Below, piece after piece: positions 24,301 through 35,440 of a stretch of DNA of 64,000 nt (position 1 is the stretch's first letter; every line of letters starts with the position of its first letter). Origin of the DNA: Durusdinium trenchii (lineage: Eukaryota > Sar > Dinophyceae > Suessiales > Symbiodiniaceae). The notes below the pieces were generated by a model. It made no database searches and had not been told where the DNA came from. It saw only the letters and a program-made list of their open reading frames with translations. The stretch is taken from assembly GCA_963970005.1 (NCBI GenBank), contig CAXAMN010023361.1, positions 1,436,105 through 1,500,104 of the forward strand. The letters are read 5' to 3'. The position numbers and the translations under genes were made by a program.

Positions 24301-27300
24301 CTCGAAAGATAGGTAGGCTGTGCCAGCATGGGGGGCCCTTTTCAATGATCGTGTCATCAATGAATGAATAGACTCCACCGAACGCTCACACAAGCGAATG
24401 CGTGCAAATCTGGCAACCCAATTGACCAGTGGTGCAAAGTCAGCTGAAGCCATCACTGATTCACCCTGCGCTAACCGCAACACTAAGTGGCGCAGGGATG
24501 GATCAGATTCACCACCCTGCCAAGACTCGTCGAGAAAGCGGCGGCTTTGGCGGTGCTGGACACCACTCCCGCCTGCATCCCACAGTCTCAATGCCTCTTG
24601 AGCTCCTAAAGTTACCTTCTGCGGGTCATTATGAGCAAGTTGAAGCAACTTGTATGGGAGTTGTTGGAAATGCGCAAGTTTTGCAACAAGTTCTGACCAC
24701 ATTCTGCTACGGGCTTGTTGCCAATCCTCAAAAATATGATGCCCTTCTTGTCGTTCATGGTGTTTAGGGGAAGCAACCAGTTCAACTGCAAACTGTAGAA
24801 ATGTTTGTTCAGAGCTCATCCTGGGGCATCACAATCAAATAAAACACAATGTTTGTCCCTTGGTTGCCACCCTTGGAGCATGTGTAACACTTGTCATACC
24901 CTTGAACAGCCAACAAAGTAAACTTGACACTCTTGACTCTTGACACCCCTCGGAAACAAAAAGAGGACCAAGGTTGTCAAGATTCATCCATTTTCTGATC
25001 TGAGCTAATGGACGACCTGCGGCAACCTCCGGAGCTCTACAACACCGCATGGGACAAGAAATAGCTTCTTTCACTTCCACTGGTGTAGCCCTCCCACGAC
25101 CATGCTGAATAGCACGTGATTCTGCCTGGAAGGGACAAAATCAATTCAGTTCTGTACAATAAGTTGGTTTATTGATATCATACTATGTCATTGCTAACAT
25201 CAGCATGCAACTGCAACTTCCAGCTACAGCAAAAGCAAACAACACTTTTCTTGCATTGGGTTTTGACTGAAATGGAATAGGCCCTGCAAAAGACCTGCCT
25301 GGCTAGACATCCACTCCAGCAGAATGCGTTCATGACAAAAGCACCCTTCTGCCCAACGACCCAGAAACTCACATTGATATGCCATCTCCATAGTCACCCG
25401 TACACACACCCAGAAACCTTTGCTCCTCACCGCTGCATCAATATGATCAGCATTTGGCCTCAACACAGGCTCTCATTCAAATGCTCAAGGTGTCAAGGTG
25501 TTGGCTGGAAAAACAAGGAACACTACTAACATAACTAAGTAAAATAAACAATTATATACTTGGTATATTAGTCAACCAAGAAGCGCAAACTCAGCCTCCA
25601 CCCCTGCAGGCAAATTACGTGGTTGTTTACTGGATGCCTTCAAGTATTTCTCCTTGCTCCAACAGCGACGAAGTGGTTCTTCCACTCGTTGCAACTTAGT
25701 TCAGGTTTGGACACATAGTAAGCAACATGCTAGTCAATCCAGCAAAAAGAAACCGGTTACATTGATTCCTGAACTTGGGCAGCCTGGGCACTGGGCCTGG
25801 GCCTGGGTTCTTATTGTTTCATGGACTTTCATGGATGGTTCGATGCTATGCTCAAACGAAAAAGACACTAGTTTATCTTTCTGACTGGTGACCTCTTGGC
25901 AGAACTTGACAACAACTTCCCATCGTAAGCCGCGTAGTCGCGCCCCGCAAGATCGAAATGCAGCTTCATCTGATTTGCTGGTTGTGCATTTGCTTACGAA
26001 CTGCTCCCTCATATAGGGACGTGCCAAAAGATTCTCAAGCTCTCGTAGTTGTCCAAGAAACCCTGGATACCTGATGATTCAACATATAACACACACTACA
26101 CCATCATGCCACCATGATTCCAACATTGAGCTTTGACTTTGCAAACAAGCTTTCTCAGCAAAGTAAACTGTCCCTGTCCCTGAGTTGAAAAGGTGCATTT
26201 GCATCTTTAGAAGGCTGGCTTTCATCAAGTTGTCGGCAATGTGTTTCACCCCAGTGAGTCGGAAGCTGTTTGGGAACCTCAGCTGAACTGAGCTGCAACT
26301 TGTCTTTCTGCCACACTGCCACACTGCAATGAAAGAGTGGCACATGATAAATAAGCTGAACTCGGATTCAGACTCATGTAATGCAAGCAGGAGAGAAAAA
26401 GACATACAATTCAATACTGTAATTGAACTTTGGCCTTTTTTTGGAGTCAAGCAACACCCTGTCAAACTCCTCTGCCAGAGTTGTACCAGGTGCCCCTTCC
26501 TGAAGCAAGAGTACATGGACATGTTGAACACCCGATCACTACAATCTGATAAAGTCTAATCCTATTGGTGTGCTTGCCTCGACTCATGGCCCATAGCTTG
26601 AATGATAGCCAAAGTTCAGAGGTGAATTTGCTGGTGCCCTGCGTCATTGCCGGCAGTGCCATTTCATCTGAAGGTCTACCTAACTTCAGCTGGCGAGTGT
26701 GTTTTTACATGTTGAAACTGAAGTTCCACCATGGATGTGTGTGTGTGTGCGATTTTTCTTTAGTACGCAACAGGGCAAGGTGCATAGAGGTAGCGGCTTA
26801 ACAGCAATCCCATCTTGTAGCGCTTGAACAGGCAAGTCATCTATGAATGCATCATCCAGAATTGCCTTTAGTTGGCCAGTCGAGTCTGCCATGCTAAGTT
26901 ACAGTTGCTAGCTCAAGGTCAAGGGAGTGCTCAACGTCAAGGGAGTCTGGAAACGAGGGCCCGCCGCCCGGGTAGCAAAGACAGAAACGTCATATATAAT
27001 ATATAATATATATATATATATTATATAATAAATATAATATATATTTTTTCATGTATATATATATTATAATATATATATATATACACTACATTATGTTTGA
27101 AAGCCATGCACATATACTATATATATACATATCAACAAATACCTATTACTAGTATCTGCTTGTTTTGGCTAAGAAACTGGTTTCCCATTTGGCAATGAAC
27201 CAGCAACTCCAGTGATTGCCAAAGCATCATCTTTGGGCAACTCAGACATGTCTATCGTTGGCATCTCACCCAAAAGCATTTCTGTGCCTGACATGACGTG

Positions 27301-29895
27301 AGCAAAAGAACAATGTTGTACAACAACAAGCACTGCCTGGCCAACCAACCAGCAAGCATTAGTTCAGTAGATTTGTTTGCATATGTGGTGATGGTGTGAA
27401 AGTGTATGACATCTTGTTAAACAAAGGCCAGTTGTCAGTTCTAGTTGCCTTCTGTGCAGCCAAAACGCCCTGGTCTGACAAGCAAGCCACAACTTGATCA
27501 CTGTATTGCTGGATGACTCTTGGGTTTGAGCTCGTCTCCAGCATGATGCAGTGGAGCAAAGCTGCAACCTTGTGCGGGTAACCAGTAGCACCTCCAAAGC
27601 AACCATGGCAAAAATGTCTTGTGGCTCATGACTCATGACTTACTACTTGGGTTTGTCATTGCGTGACATGGACCAATGTGCTTGATGCGATGCTGATGAA
27701 ATCCACTGCTCCAGCTCAAGGTCAATCTCCCTCATGCGCTGGAAGCGGTTCTGGTAGTTCGTGTGTTGAACATCCTCCATAGCATCAAATGACATGCACT
27801 CCCAACATGCTTGAAGGGATGGAGCTTGTGAAGGACTACAATCGTTGAGATCCTCCCTGCTTCCTGTGATTCCTGCGCCATCATTCTTCACCTTTGTTGG
27901 CTGCCTATCAATGCCTGAAGCCAACATGTGTTCAGCCAAGCAGTCCATACACTCCATGCACTCATCGTTGACCTCTGTTGATTGGCTATCAGGCCCTGAT
28001 TGTTTGCCAGACTGTATTGGAAGAGTGGGGCCATCGGAATAGCTTACAGCAGCAGTAGTGGTGCCCTCACTTGAGTTGCGAAGCAAGGTCACTGTTGGAC
28101 TTGGGCTGGCATCCACATCCGTGTTGGAATTTGCACCATCTGCATGAGAAAAGCGAAGCTGCAAATGTATGTCAATGGTCTCAGCAGCTGCAGCAGCTGC
28201 AGTGGCAGTAGGAGGAGCAGTGTTGACATGCACAATCACTGCAACTTTTGGTGCCATGGTCTTCCAAGAGCAAAGAAGGTAAAGGAAGCAAAATGAGAAT
28301 GATGCAGTGATACACTGACTACCAATCTCTTTTCTGCGCAATCCCCACCCAAACCTGTAATGTTTGAGCCTGGGCCTGCGCCAACAGAAACACAAATTCA
28401 TGACAAAGGTAGAGTGAGTGAAAGTCGATACATGCCAGTTTTTATCACCGCAATAATGGAATTCAATCTCAACTTGAGTGACTCCGGCCTCTGCCCAAAG
28501 TTGTGGCTGGGAGAATTCTCCGCACTATGTTGAAGCCCTCGACATGGCGGCGGAGAAGTGGTTCTTCTTCATGATGGTCCTGGTGCAATTAGTGTTTAGT
28601 GACTTTAGTGCTTAATGCTTTGTTGAATTTAACTATCGATGACTGTTACCTGTTGTGCAGAACCACATTGTTGAAGGACAGGCCAAATACATATCTTTCC
28701 TGGTTTTGGGTTCTGGAAGGCGGTAGTGTAGCGCAGTACAATATGGCACTTAACTCAGACCGTTACAGCGTCCTCGTCGTTGTTGTCAAACATGTCGTCC
28801 AGTGACAGCAAACCGTGATCTTTCCTCCAATGGTGGAAGTTGTTCACTGCGCACCCAATCCTGACCCAGCAGAAGCATTCATCAACCATGCCTTAGGTTT
28901 ACTTTGTCTTTGACAGTGACTGTGACTCCAAACTGGCTGGCTGACAGAAAAAAGTATAAGTATATAATATATAGCACAGTATATAGCACAGGCACAGGCA
29001 CTGACACACACACACACACACCAACATAGCACTCCTCACAGTGTGCTCCTCAACCACAAACATCTCTCGAGTGAGGGTGGTTGCATCAAAGCCTTGTGAC
29101 CCATGTCAGTCGGCCATGTCAACATATGTATGGTTCACAACAGTTCACAATGACATGACAGTCTCAGCCAATTTGTACTTGTGTACTGTGTGTGTGTCTA
29201 TGTCGTATGTATATAAAGTGCTTGTCAAGTCCGACTTGACACGTCAACTCCGACTCCGACTCCAACGCTGACAAATGAGATGAGCAACTCAACTGGATCG
29301 ACGTGCTTGCTACACCAATGTCCACCCACTGCTGCCTTCGGTGAATCATCATAGCTAGATCAACCTTGCGCCGTGCGCGACTTAGAGTAGCGGCGGATGC
29401 GACAGTCACCTCATTGTAATCTTCAAACATCAATTGTAAAACTCCCTGGATAGCTTGCTGGAGATCTGCTGTGTCACGTAGCCGTCTTGACCTCATGTGA
29501 TATGGTTGTCCATCAGTAGCAGTAGCAACAGCAGTAAATTCAGTCAACCAAAAAAAATGATTCTGGGGCTGGGAGCAAGGTGTCCTAGCTTGTGAGGCCT
29601 ATGGCAAAAGAACTTTGGCATCCAGTCCAGTTGCTTTTAGTTCCAGTCAAGTTACACATTCAATAATTTTGGGAGCTGAACAAGGTTGTAGAAGGCCCCG
29701 ATCCGCCAGTAGTGCTCACAGGTTTGAGCAACATTGGACCCCCAACTTGCATCTCCTTGAAACGTCTAGCATCAGTCCGTGGCGGGGCTGCATGCGCAAT
29801 TGCAACCTGTGATTCAGAATCTGGTGGTCCACGCAGCACCTGAAGCAGGAGATCAGGAAGCGCTGGTGCTGCCGCTGCAGCCCTATTAGTTCATT
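21366..29895 (-). CDS. Large multi-exon dinoflagellate-type protein, N-terminal and central exons
   Basis: Co-linear open exons lie on the minus strand. 29895-29665 has LPDLLLQVLRGPP. About 29520-29326 has EVTVASAATLSRARRKVDLA, with a GT donor after RRQQW. 28257-27650 starts MAPKVAVIVHVNTAPP. About 27590-27362 has QQYSDQVVACLSDQGV. About 26890-26780 and 26285-26105 (FPNSFRLTGVKHIADNLMKA) follow. Then come 26025-25870 (LRGLRWEVVVKFCQEV), 24810-24220 (RLCERSVESIHSLMTRSLKR), 23495-23210 (GTLVHQTFFRITD, VDFFAQRL), 22810-22285 (GAKIWYWSEG, HHFQSQAYYKALLAK) and 22210-21366 (ending LPPKKSYKR). I recognise the segment order as a repeated dinoflagellate family of unknown biochemical role. Spaced acidic motifs (SDQG, HIADN, CERSVE) would fit an RNase-H-like transposase, but that is inference. 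Whether 28257 is the true start or an internal Met is undecided. Confidence 0.5.
26990..27090. repeat. (TA)n-rich tract
   Basis: Alternating TA with short interruptions, inside an intron of the large minus-strand gene. Shorter AT tracts occur at 21187-21207 and 45423-45443. Confidence 0.9.
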
Positions 29896-30718
29896 CCAAG
29901 TGCATTTTAGTCTGGTGAGTTTGTGCAGCGGGGGTCGGGAATGGTTGTTGTGGGTGCTAGGATCAAGAAGTCATGGATATGATGACTGGACACTGGACAC
30001 ACCCTGAGCGGCACTGGACCCAAACCCACCCTTCTGCTGAGACTGAGCTGGGGCCGGGCCAAGCCCAGAAGTGTGTGTGGGGTTGTGGGGGGAGCCCCGT
30101 TCATAAAGCTATGAAGTAAGCATTCATTCCACCCTCACCGCCACCGCACCTCCTATTTAGTGAGGAAGACCAAAAGGGCCGCAAGCCAGAAATGCTCCAC
30201 GTGCAGCCGAAGCCAGAGCGTGCATGGCTTTGGTTCAGTTGCAGTTTGTTGAATTGTTGTTCTAACAAATATAATAGGTTTTACCACGTTCATTGTTCCC
30301 ATCCCTATCACATGCTTTGGCATGGTCCACCCTTGACCTGCACCATTGAACAATGAAAGCATATTACAGTAGATGTGTTTGTTGCATGTTTCTTTTGGTA
30401 GAAGACATCATCAACAAAACTGTCAATGCTGCAGTTGTAGTGACATTGATGGACACAGCCAGTATAAACATGTGCTCCAAATTGTTTTTTTCATTTGTTT
30501 TCCAAGAGGTTTGCGCAATTTCTCTTGATGCCATTGCATCGTCAACTGAGCCAACAACTTTCACACACAGCTGCTGACTGCTGGCATACCATGCTAGTTT
30601 TTTGCATTTGGATATGCGATTTCATGCCAGAATCTTTGTTATTTCTTTGCGCAACATCCACCAAGGGATATGTCTCCCAAGTTGCAGATTTGCTTCAAAA
30701 GAACAAGAAGTAGATTTG
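29896..30718. other. No gene assigned
   Basis: Open minus-strand stretches (30104-29907, 30362-30153) might be first exons or leader of the large minus-strand gene, but no motif or splice site decides this. A plus-strand ORF (30353-30577) looks like chance. Confidence 0.35.
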
Positions 30719-30758
30719 GGATTTCTTATTTGCAACCCCCCTGCTTATTCGCAGGGAT
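30719..30758. repeat. CTTATTTGCAACCCCC motif with short hairpin
   Basis: CTTATTTGCAACCCCC at 30724-30739 is identical over 16 bases to 21085-21100. It is followed by the hairpin CCCTGC-TTATTC-GCAGGG. It may mark the end of a repeated element. It lies just upstream of the large minus-strand gene. Confidence 0.6.
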
Positions 30759-31122
30759 TGTGAAATTTGGCAGATACACCTGACTTTGAACAAGAATCCC
30801 AGATCGACTTGGGCATATTTTGAGTTCGTGTCGAGTTCGAAGTGTTTTTTCTCATTGAACACCTGTCTGGACTTGAAGTGAGTCTGTCCGTCAAGCCGAT
30901 CCAGGCGAAAAGCACAACGCATCTGGGCCCACTCTTTGTTCCAACAAAGTGGCTTGGGGTCCGCCGCAATGGTGAGCAAGCAAGCTCACCAGTTGAGCAA
31001 ACAATGGCTCCGGCGAGCACTTCCTCTGGCCTCTGCCCTGATGACAAGGCAAAAAAGAATAGTGTTGTTCAGGCAATGATGACTTTGCCGGCGCCTGCCC
31101 CTGCCCCCTCAAGTATGTCACC

Positions 31123-31441
31123 ATGGCAGGCAATGAAATTGAAGTGATAGTTCCGGTCAGCATTTACCATCATTGGGAAATGCTGGAAGACCATTTGGTC
31201 GAACTGCCATCCAAAAGCTTCCGCCTGGACGCTTTTGGATGTGAGTTGACGCTCCTGACAGAGGACACCCTCTGCCCCCTCAGTGACCCCATGTATGAAG
31301 AGGTGTGGGATGGTGAGAGATTTCATTTGGTCATCCAAAAAAGCTTACGAAAGGTGAGCTCGAAGGAGCAAGCCCAACGAGATGTGTATGAAGATTACCC
31401 CAAGGCGATTTGAGTTCCGGCCAATGAATTAGGCATCCTCC
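31123..31441 (+). pseudogene. Head of a BspA/LRR-type family protein, copy A (truncated)
   Basis: The ORF begins MAGNEIEVIVPVSIYHHWEM and contains SFRLDAFGCELTLL and VYEDYPKAI before a TGA at 31411. The next bases still encode VPANE. The pattern D.FGC, then (D/E).YPKA followed by VPAN, is repeated in copy B (33808 onward, VSELDVFGCD and SYPKAVRVPANP). This is therefore the N-terminal portion of the same family, cut off before any leucine-rich repeats. Sequence from 30.84 to 31.12 kb is open in the same direction but not recognisable. I infer a duplicated, decayed gene head. Confidence 0.6.
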
Positions 31442-31584
31442 CCACTATCCCGAGCACAGAGCAACCGGAGGAAGATGATGCCCAAATAGAAGATAATGAT
31501 AGTGCCAGCAGCTCTTCCACAGAAGCGGGTGATTGCCTTAGCAATCGTCCGGTTCCTTCTGTCGCATGTCCCGCGCAAGAGAAC

Positions 31585-33207
31585 ATGCGGGCAGAAGGAG
31601 ATGATGCAAGGAGTGCGCTCCCCCCACAGAACGTGGACCATCCAAGTGACAGCCCCAGGTCGCACTCCTCTGAATCCCCAATCAAGCGAAGACCTGGGCC
31701 TAAGGCTCATACTGGGCGAGCACAACCAAAGAAGTCACGCAAATCACTTGCCTCAACATTCAGGCAACCGCTTGACAGCGTTCCAGAACATGAGCAACCG
31801 CCGGCCACGCTAGATGATCTAGCCAGTCGAAGCACTCAAAGGCAAGAGGCCCCAGTTTGCAGAAACCCAGAGACACCACCTAACTGCCCTGGCTCAGCGC
31901 AAGAGCGCCCACAAGCCATGACAGAAATTGATATTGTCAGTGAGCATGAGCAAGCAGAGCGTGGAGGCACGGCCGCCACTGATCTCCAACTAGAATCTGA
32001 ACAGAGAGCCATGCAGATCTTGTACGACTATCAAAAGGCAGCGGGAACTACCAGAGATGCTCGCGGGCAAAAGGTGCCGCTCCCCTCAATACAGAGCTAC
32101 AGCGACCTGCCTAGAGAATGGCCGATGGCGAGGCTTGCTATCTCCAGCAAGCAAATCAACCGCCTTGTCCGCACGTTCCTCTGGAGGAGAGTGACTGAAC
32201 AAGCACTCCATGGCTCCTCGTTTATAGACATTCCAGATCAGATCAACCAGGCCTACATCGGCGATCTTCTCCTTATCAGTGAAGCCTTCGCTACCCCTCT
32301 GTCTAACCTCTTTGCTTTCGTAAAAAATGGGCATCCAGCATGCCCGTTTATCACACAGAAGCAGCTCGCTCTCTATGCAAGCCCTCGTTTCTGGCAATAT
32401 GGCCTCCTAGCCTTCATTGCAAGGTGCTGCTCCTTTGACAATCAACACAGAGATCAGGGTACAGGAGCAGCCCAAACCGGGGAAGGGAAATCGCAGACCA
32501 CAAAAGAAAAAGATGTAGATGCCCTTACCTTCATGCGCACTGTCATCATGTCCTTCGTCAGGGGGATGGAGTATGGAGAACAAACGCTACCTACCAATGA
32601 CCTTTTTGTTTATCTACCAGTCCAGATCCTGCCTGACTTGGTCACAGCCATGGAGCAGCAGGGCTACAAGCCAGCAGAGGTGAAGGGGGGCACTGGATAT
32701 CGGCCAAAAGAGGAAGGGGCTGAAGACAACCCATTGATCGTGGTGGGAGTGTACACCCAAGACATTGTCTATGATCGATACCCCCGAATGCCGTCTGCTT
32801 CCTGGGCCGAGAGAGCGTACTCTAGTGGAGCCCTTGACCCGTCTTTGGGACAAGCCTTTGCGTTCCCCTCCCTGTTGCAACTGCGAATGCGCATTGAAGT
32901 CCCCGGGTGGAGAGATCTGGCAACAGCCAGAAATCCCACAGCTGATCTGCCAACAGAAGAAGACTCTGCCTCAGAAGACACCGGGTCAGCAGAACGGTCG
33001 CCACGACTCGCTCTCCCAGTGCCTGTGGGAATGGCAGAAACGCAGGCAGACGAAGCCGACGAAGCCACAGAAGACGAGGCCATGAACGCTGAACCCAGCT
33101 GTGCCTTTGCCAAGGGGCATGGAAGGTTTGGTATTGGCTACACTAGACCAGCGACGGCACTTGGCAATTTCGAGCAGGGGGACATCGGCGCAGAAGCGCA
33201 GTGGTAG
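31585..33207 (+). CDS. Orphan 540-residue ORF
   Basis: This is the longest uninterrupted plus-strand ORF outside the retroelements. The N-terminal third is hydrophilic and Pro/Glu-rich. Residues roughly 150-420 look folded (LAISSKQINRLVRTFLWRRV, QINQAYIGDLLLISEAF, WQYGLLAFIARCC, LPVQILPDLVTAMEQQGYK). The C-terminus is acidic with repeated (D/E)EA. Immediately after the stop, an overlapping frame (33201-33626) continues with YGTIHNSEDKWDQLCGWL and LQLASHKQALRNHMG. This suggests one longer protein (about 670 residues) with a frameshift or short intron near 33200. I recognise no domain. A plain start ATG at 31585 is assumed, but upstream codons are also open. It lies between the two BspA-family copies and could be a retroposed cDNA, since no introns are apparent. 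Confidence 0.5.
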   Translation: MRAEGDDARSALPPQNVDHPSDSPRSHSSESPIKRRPGPKAHTGRAQPKKSRKSLASTFRQPLDSVPEHEQPPATLDDLASRSTQRQEAPVCRNPETPPNCPGSAQERPQAMTEIDIVSEHEQAERGGTAATDLQLESEQRAMQILYDYQKAAGTTRDARGQKVPLPSIQSYSDLPREWPMARLAISSKQINRLVRTFLWRRVTEQALHGSSFIDIPDQINQAYIGDLLLISEAFATPLSNLFAFVKNGHPACPFITQKQLALYASPRFWQYGLLAFIARCCSFDNQHRDQGTGAAQTGEGKSQTTKEKDVDALTFMRTVIMSFVRGMEYGEQTLPTNDLFVYLPVQILPDLVTAMEQQGYKPAEVKGGTGYRPKEEGAEDNPLIVVGVYTQDIVYDRYPRMPSASWAERAYSSGALDPSLGQAFAFPSLLQLRMRIEVPGWRDLATARNPTADLPTEEDSASEDTGSAERSPRLALPVPVGMAETQADEADEATEDEAMNAEPSCAFAKGHGRFGIGYTRPATALGNFEQGDIGAEAQW

Positions 33208-33774
33208 CACAATGGCTGACCTCCGGGCTCAGAATTGCCATGTCCCGCACAGGGTGGAATCTGATGTCCACCCGTTTCAGCTTGACTAAGGTCCCTAGTC
33301 CTGTCCTCAGTGAGTACTACTGCAAAGGATATCCTCTCACTCCGAAGATGGCAGATCGTCCCTACAACCAATATGGCACGATTCACAACTCCGAAGATAA
33401 ATGGGATCAGCTCTGCGGGTGGCTCACTGGGAATCCCACGTTCAGGCTCCAACTCGCGAGCCATAAGCAGGCACTTAGGAACCACATGGGCTGCAGTCAG
33501 AAAACCGCCCATCCAAGTAACAAAGCCCGCCGCACTGACCCCCCTAAGGAAGCGGGAAGTTCCTCAAGTGCAGCAGGATCTTCCTGGCACAGCAAGCCTC
33601 CCCCCCCGCCTTCGTGGTGGCAGTAGTGTAGACCTCATCAGGAGGCTCCCCACACAACAACAGCCTCCGTGTCGCGCAACCTCCGCCATGAGATGGGTGA
33701 TCTTAGTCACTTTCTTCATTGGGTTTAGTTCCCACTATGGCATTCCAAAGGACACACCTCCTGCACCACAGTTG

Positions 33775-33785
33775 TTTGGCTCAAG
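33775..33785 (+). other. Spliced-leader-like relic upstream of the LRR ORF
   Basis: TTTGGCTCAAG is identical to the last 11 bases of the dinoflagellate trans-spliced leader. It lies 22 bases before the ATG at 33808, exactly where a trans-spliced mRNA would carry it. The preceding bases match the leader poorly. Dinoflagellate retrogenes are known to keep such relics. Confidence 0.5.
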
Positions 33786-33807
33786 CAAACCAAGCACCTA
33801 CATAGCA

Positions 33808-35440
33808 ATGCCGCCCCCCCAAGATCGCTATGAGGTTAACCTCGAGTTGGTTACCGTAGCTGGCACGGAACATGCGATGCAAGCAAACCTCTCCCACTGT
33901 GAGGATATAGCAGAGCTTGAAGATGACATCCTCTGCTTTCTGCCGACAGTGTCTGAGCTAGATGTCTTTGGCTGTGATTAGAGTTGCTCAACCTCCAAAC
34001 GCAGCAATCCCTGCCAGATGCATTCCGCACTGAGCTCTTGCACCGACCGCAGCTCCAAATTGCTGTTCGTCCCTGCTTAGTGGATGGGCATTCCATCTGG
34101 CAGTTCCAGGATGACGGCAAGGAGAGCTACCCCAAAGCTGTTCGTGTCCCGGCCAACCCGAGAGGGGAAATTGCAGACAGAGCTTTCCACGCGGCACCTT
34201 CAATCCGACACGTAGAAGTGGCAACTCTGGCGGAAGGGACTTTTATGGGGTGCTGTGTGCTGCGTCAGGTCGCTGCACCAGGGTGTGTCCACTGCGGACA
34301 AAGGGTGTTTGCTGAGTGCTGTTCCCCAGGTAGCGTTGGGGTCAAGTGCGAAACAGAGGACAGCAGCGTCCTGGCACCAGGCGCGCAGCTTGGCAGATAT
34401 GCTTTCGAGAGTTGCCTCACGCTTGCAACTATCACCTTTAACACGGATCGTACGAATAAACCACGAGCACTGCCTGAAGGCGCATTCTGTGGAGCAGGCA
34501 TTGAGCAGCTGTGCTTGCCGAATGACTTTCACAACATCGGGCCGAGGGCCTGTGAAAATTGCAAAAGTCTGTGGAAGTCAACCTCATGAGCACAGAGATC
34601 ACAGCCCTGCTCTCTTCCACCTTTGCCCACTGTGTAGCGTTGCAGTGCATATGGCTTCCACCGCGCCTCATACAGATCGGAAAAGAAGCCTTCCTTAATT
34701 GTGTTGTGCTGCAGGAAGTTGTCATCCCGACAGAACTCAGTGACATCGGCAACCGTGCCTTCTGCGAGGCGTTGAACAGTGGGTGCAGGCAGAGCACAAT
34801 GCTTTTTTATGTGCGACAAATTTGAAAAACCTCATTGGCTGGAACTGCTCCCCGCGGAAGGACCAGATTCTGATGCCTTTGACGAGGAACTCAGCCACGA
34901 ATATTGCCAGCCAGTCCATGGTAGACTCTACGGAGCCACACTGCCATGAATATTGCCATGCCAACCGCTCTGACAAGGAGCTAAACCATGTGTACCCTCA
35001 GCATGCCAGGCCATGAGAGGCTCAAGGTAGGTGCCTTAGCATCTGCCTTGAGGAAACATCCCCGGCCGTGGGAACAGCCCATGTGCAGAGGTCACCGTGA
35101 GTGAGTTTCCATCCCCCCGATCTGAATTGAACGGGTCAACCCAGCAAGACAGGACCAGAGAGCCAGCTCCGGGATGCCTCAGCTCTACAGGCATCTGCAC
35201 ACTTGTTCTCCCAAAGCACTTTGTAGCCATAGGAGCGCACGCTTGTGACAGTTGTCGACTGCTTAATAGTGTTGACCTCTGTGTAACACCATGATTGAAG
35301 AAATTCCGGAATTCACTTTTGGCCACTGCACTAGCCTTCGGGAAGTCTTCCTACCGACAACTCTCCATACAATCCGAGTTAAAGCCTTTATGGGCTGTGC
35401 CGCCCTTGCTGAGCTTGCCATTCCGCCTGCTCTCAAGTAT
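33808..35440 (+). pseudogene. BspA-like leucine-rich-repeat protein, copy B, retrogene-like
   Basis: It starts MPPPQDRYEVNLELVTVAGT and reads to DVFGCD, then a stop at 33979. A second frame continues with SYPKAVRVPANPRGEIADRA and then LRR_5/BspA repeats: GAFCGAGIEQLCLPND; STFAHCVALQCIWLPPRLIQ; IGKEAFLNCVVLQEVVIPTE; FTFGHCTSLREVFLPTTLHT; KAFMGCAALAELAIPPALK at the gap edge. The repeat rhythm (about 23 residues, ..AF..C..L..+.LP..L..I) is diagnostic. At least three frame changes or stops and no evident introns suggest a decayed processed copy. BspA-type LRRs are usually extracellular or protein-binding; here no signal peptide belongs to the repeat frame. A separate upstream ORF portion (MRWVILVTFFIGF, 33690) is hydrophobic but lies before the leader relic. 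Confidence 0.7.

Noticed and set aside
30353-30577. Small membrane-like plus-strand ORF
   Set aside because: Short, with no neighbours on that strand and no homologous motif.
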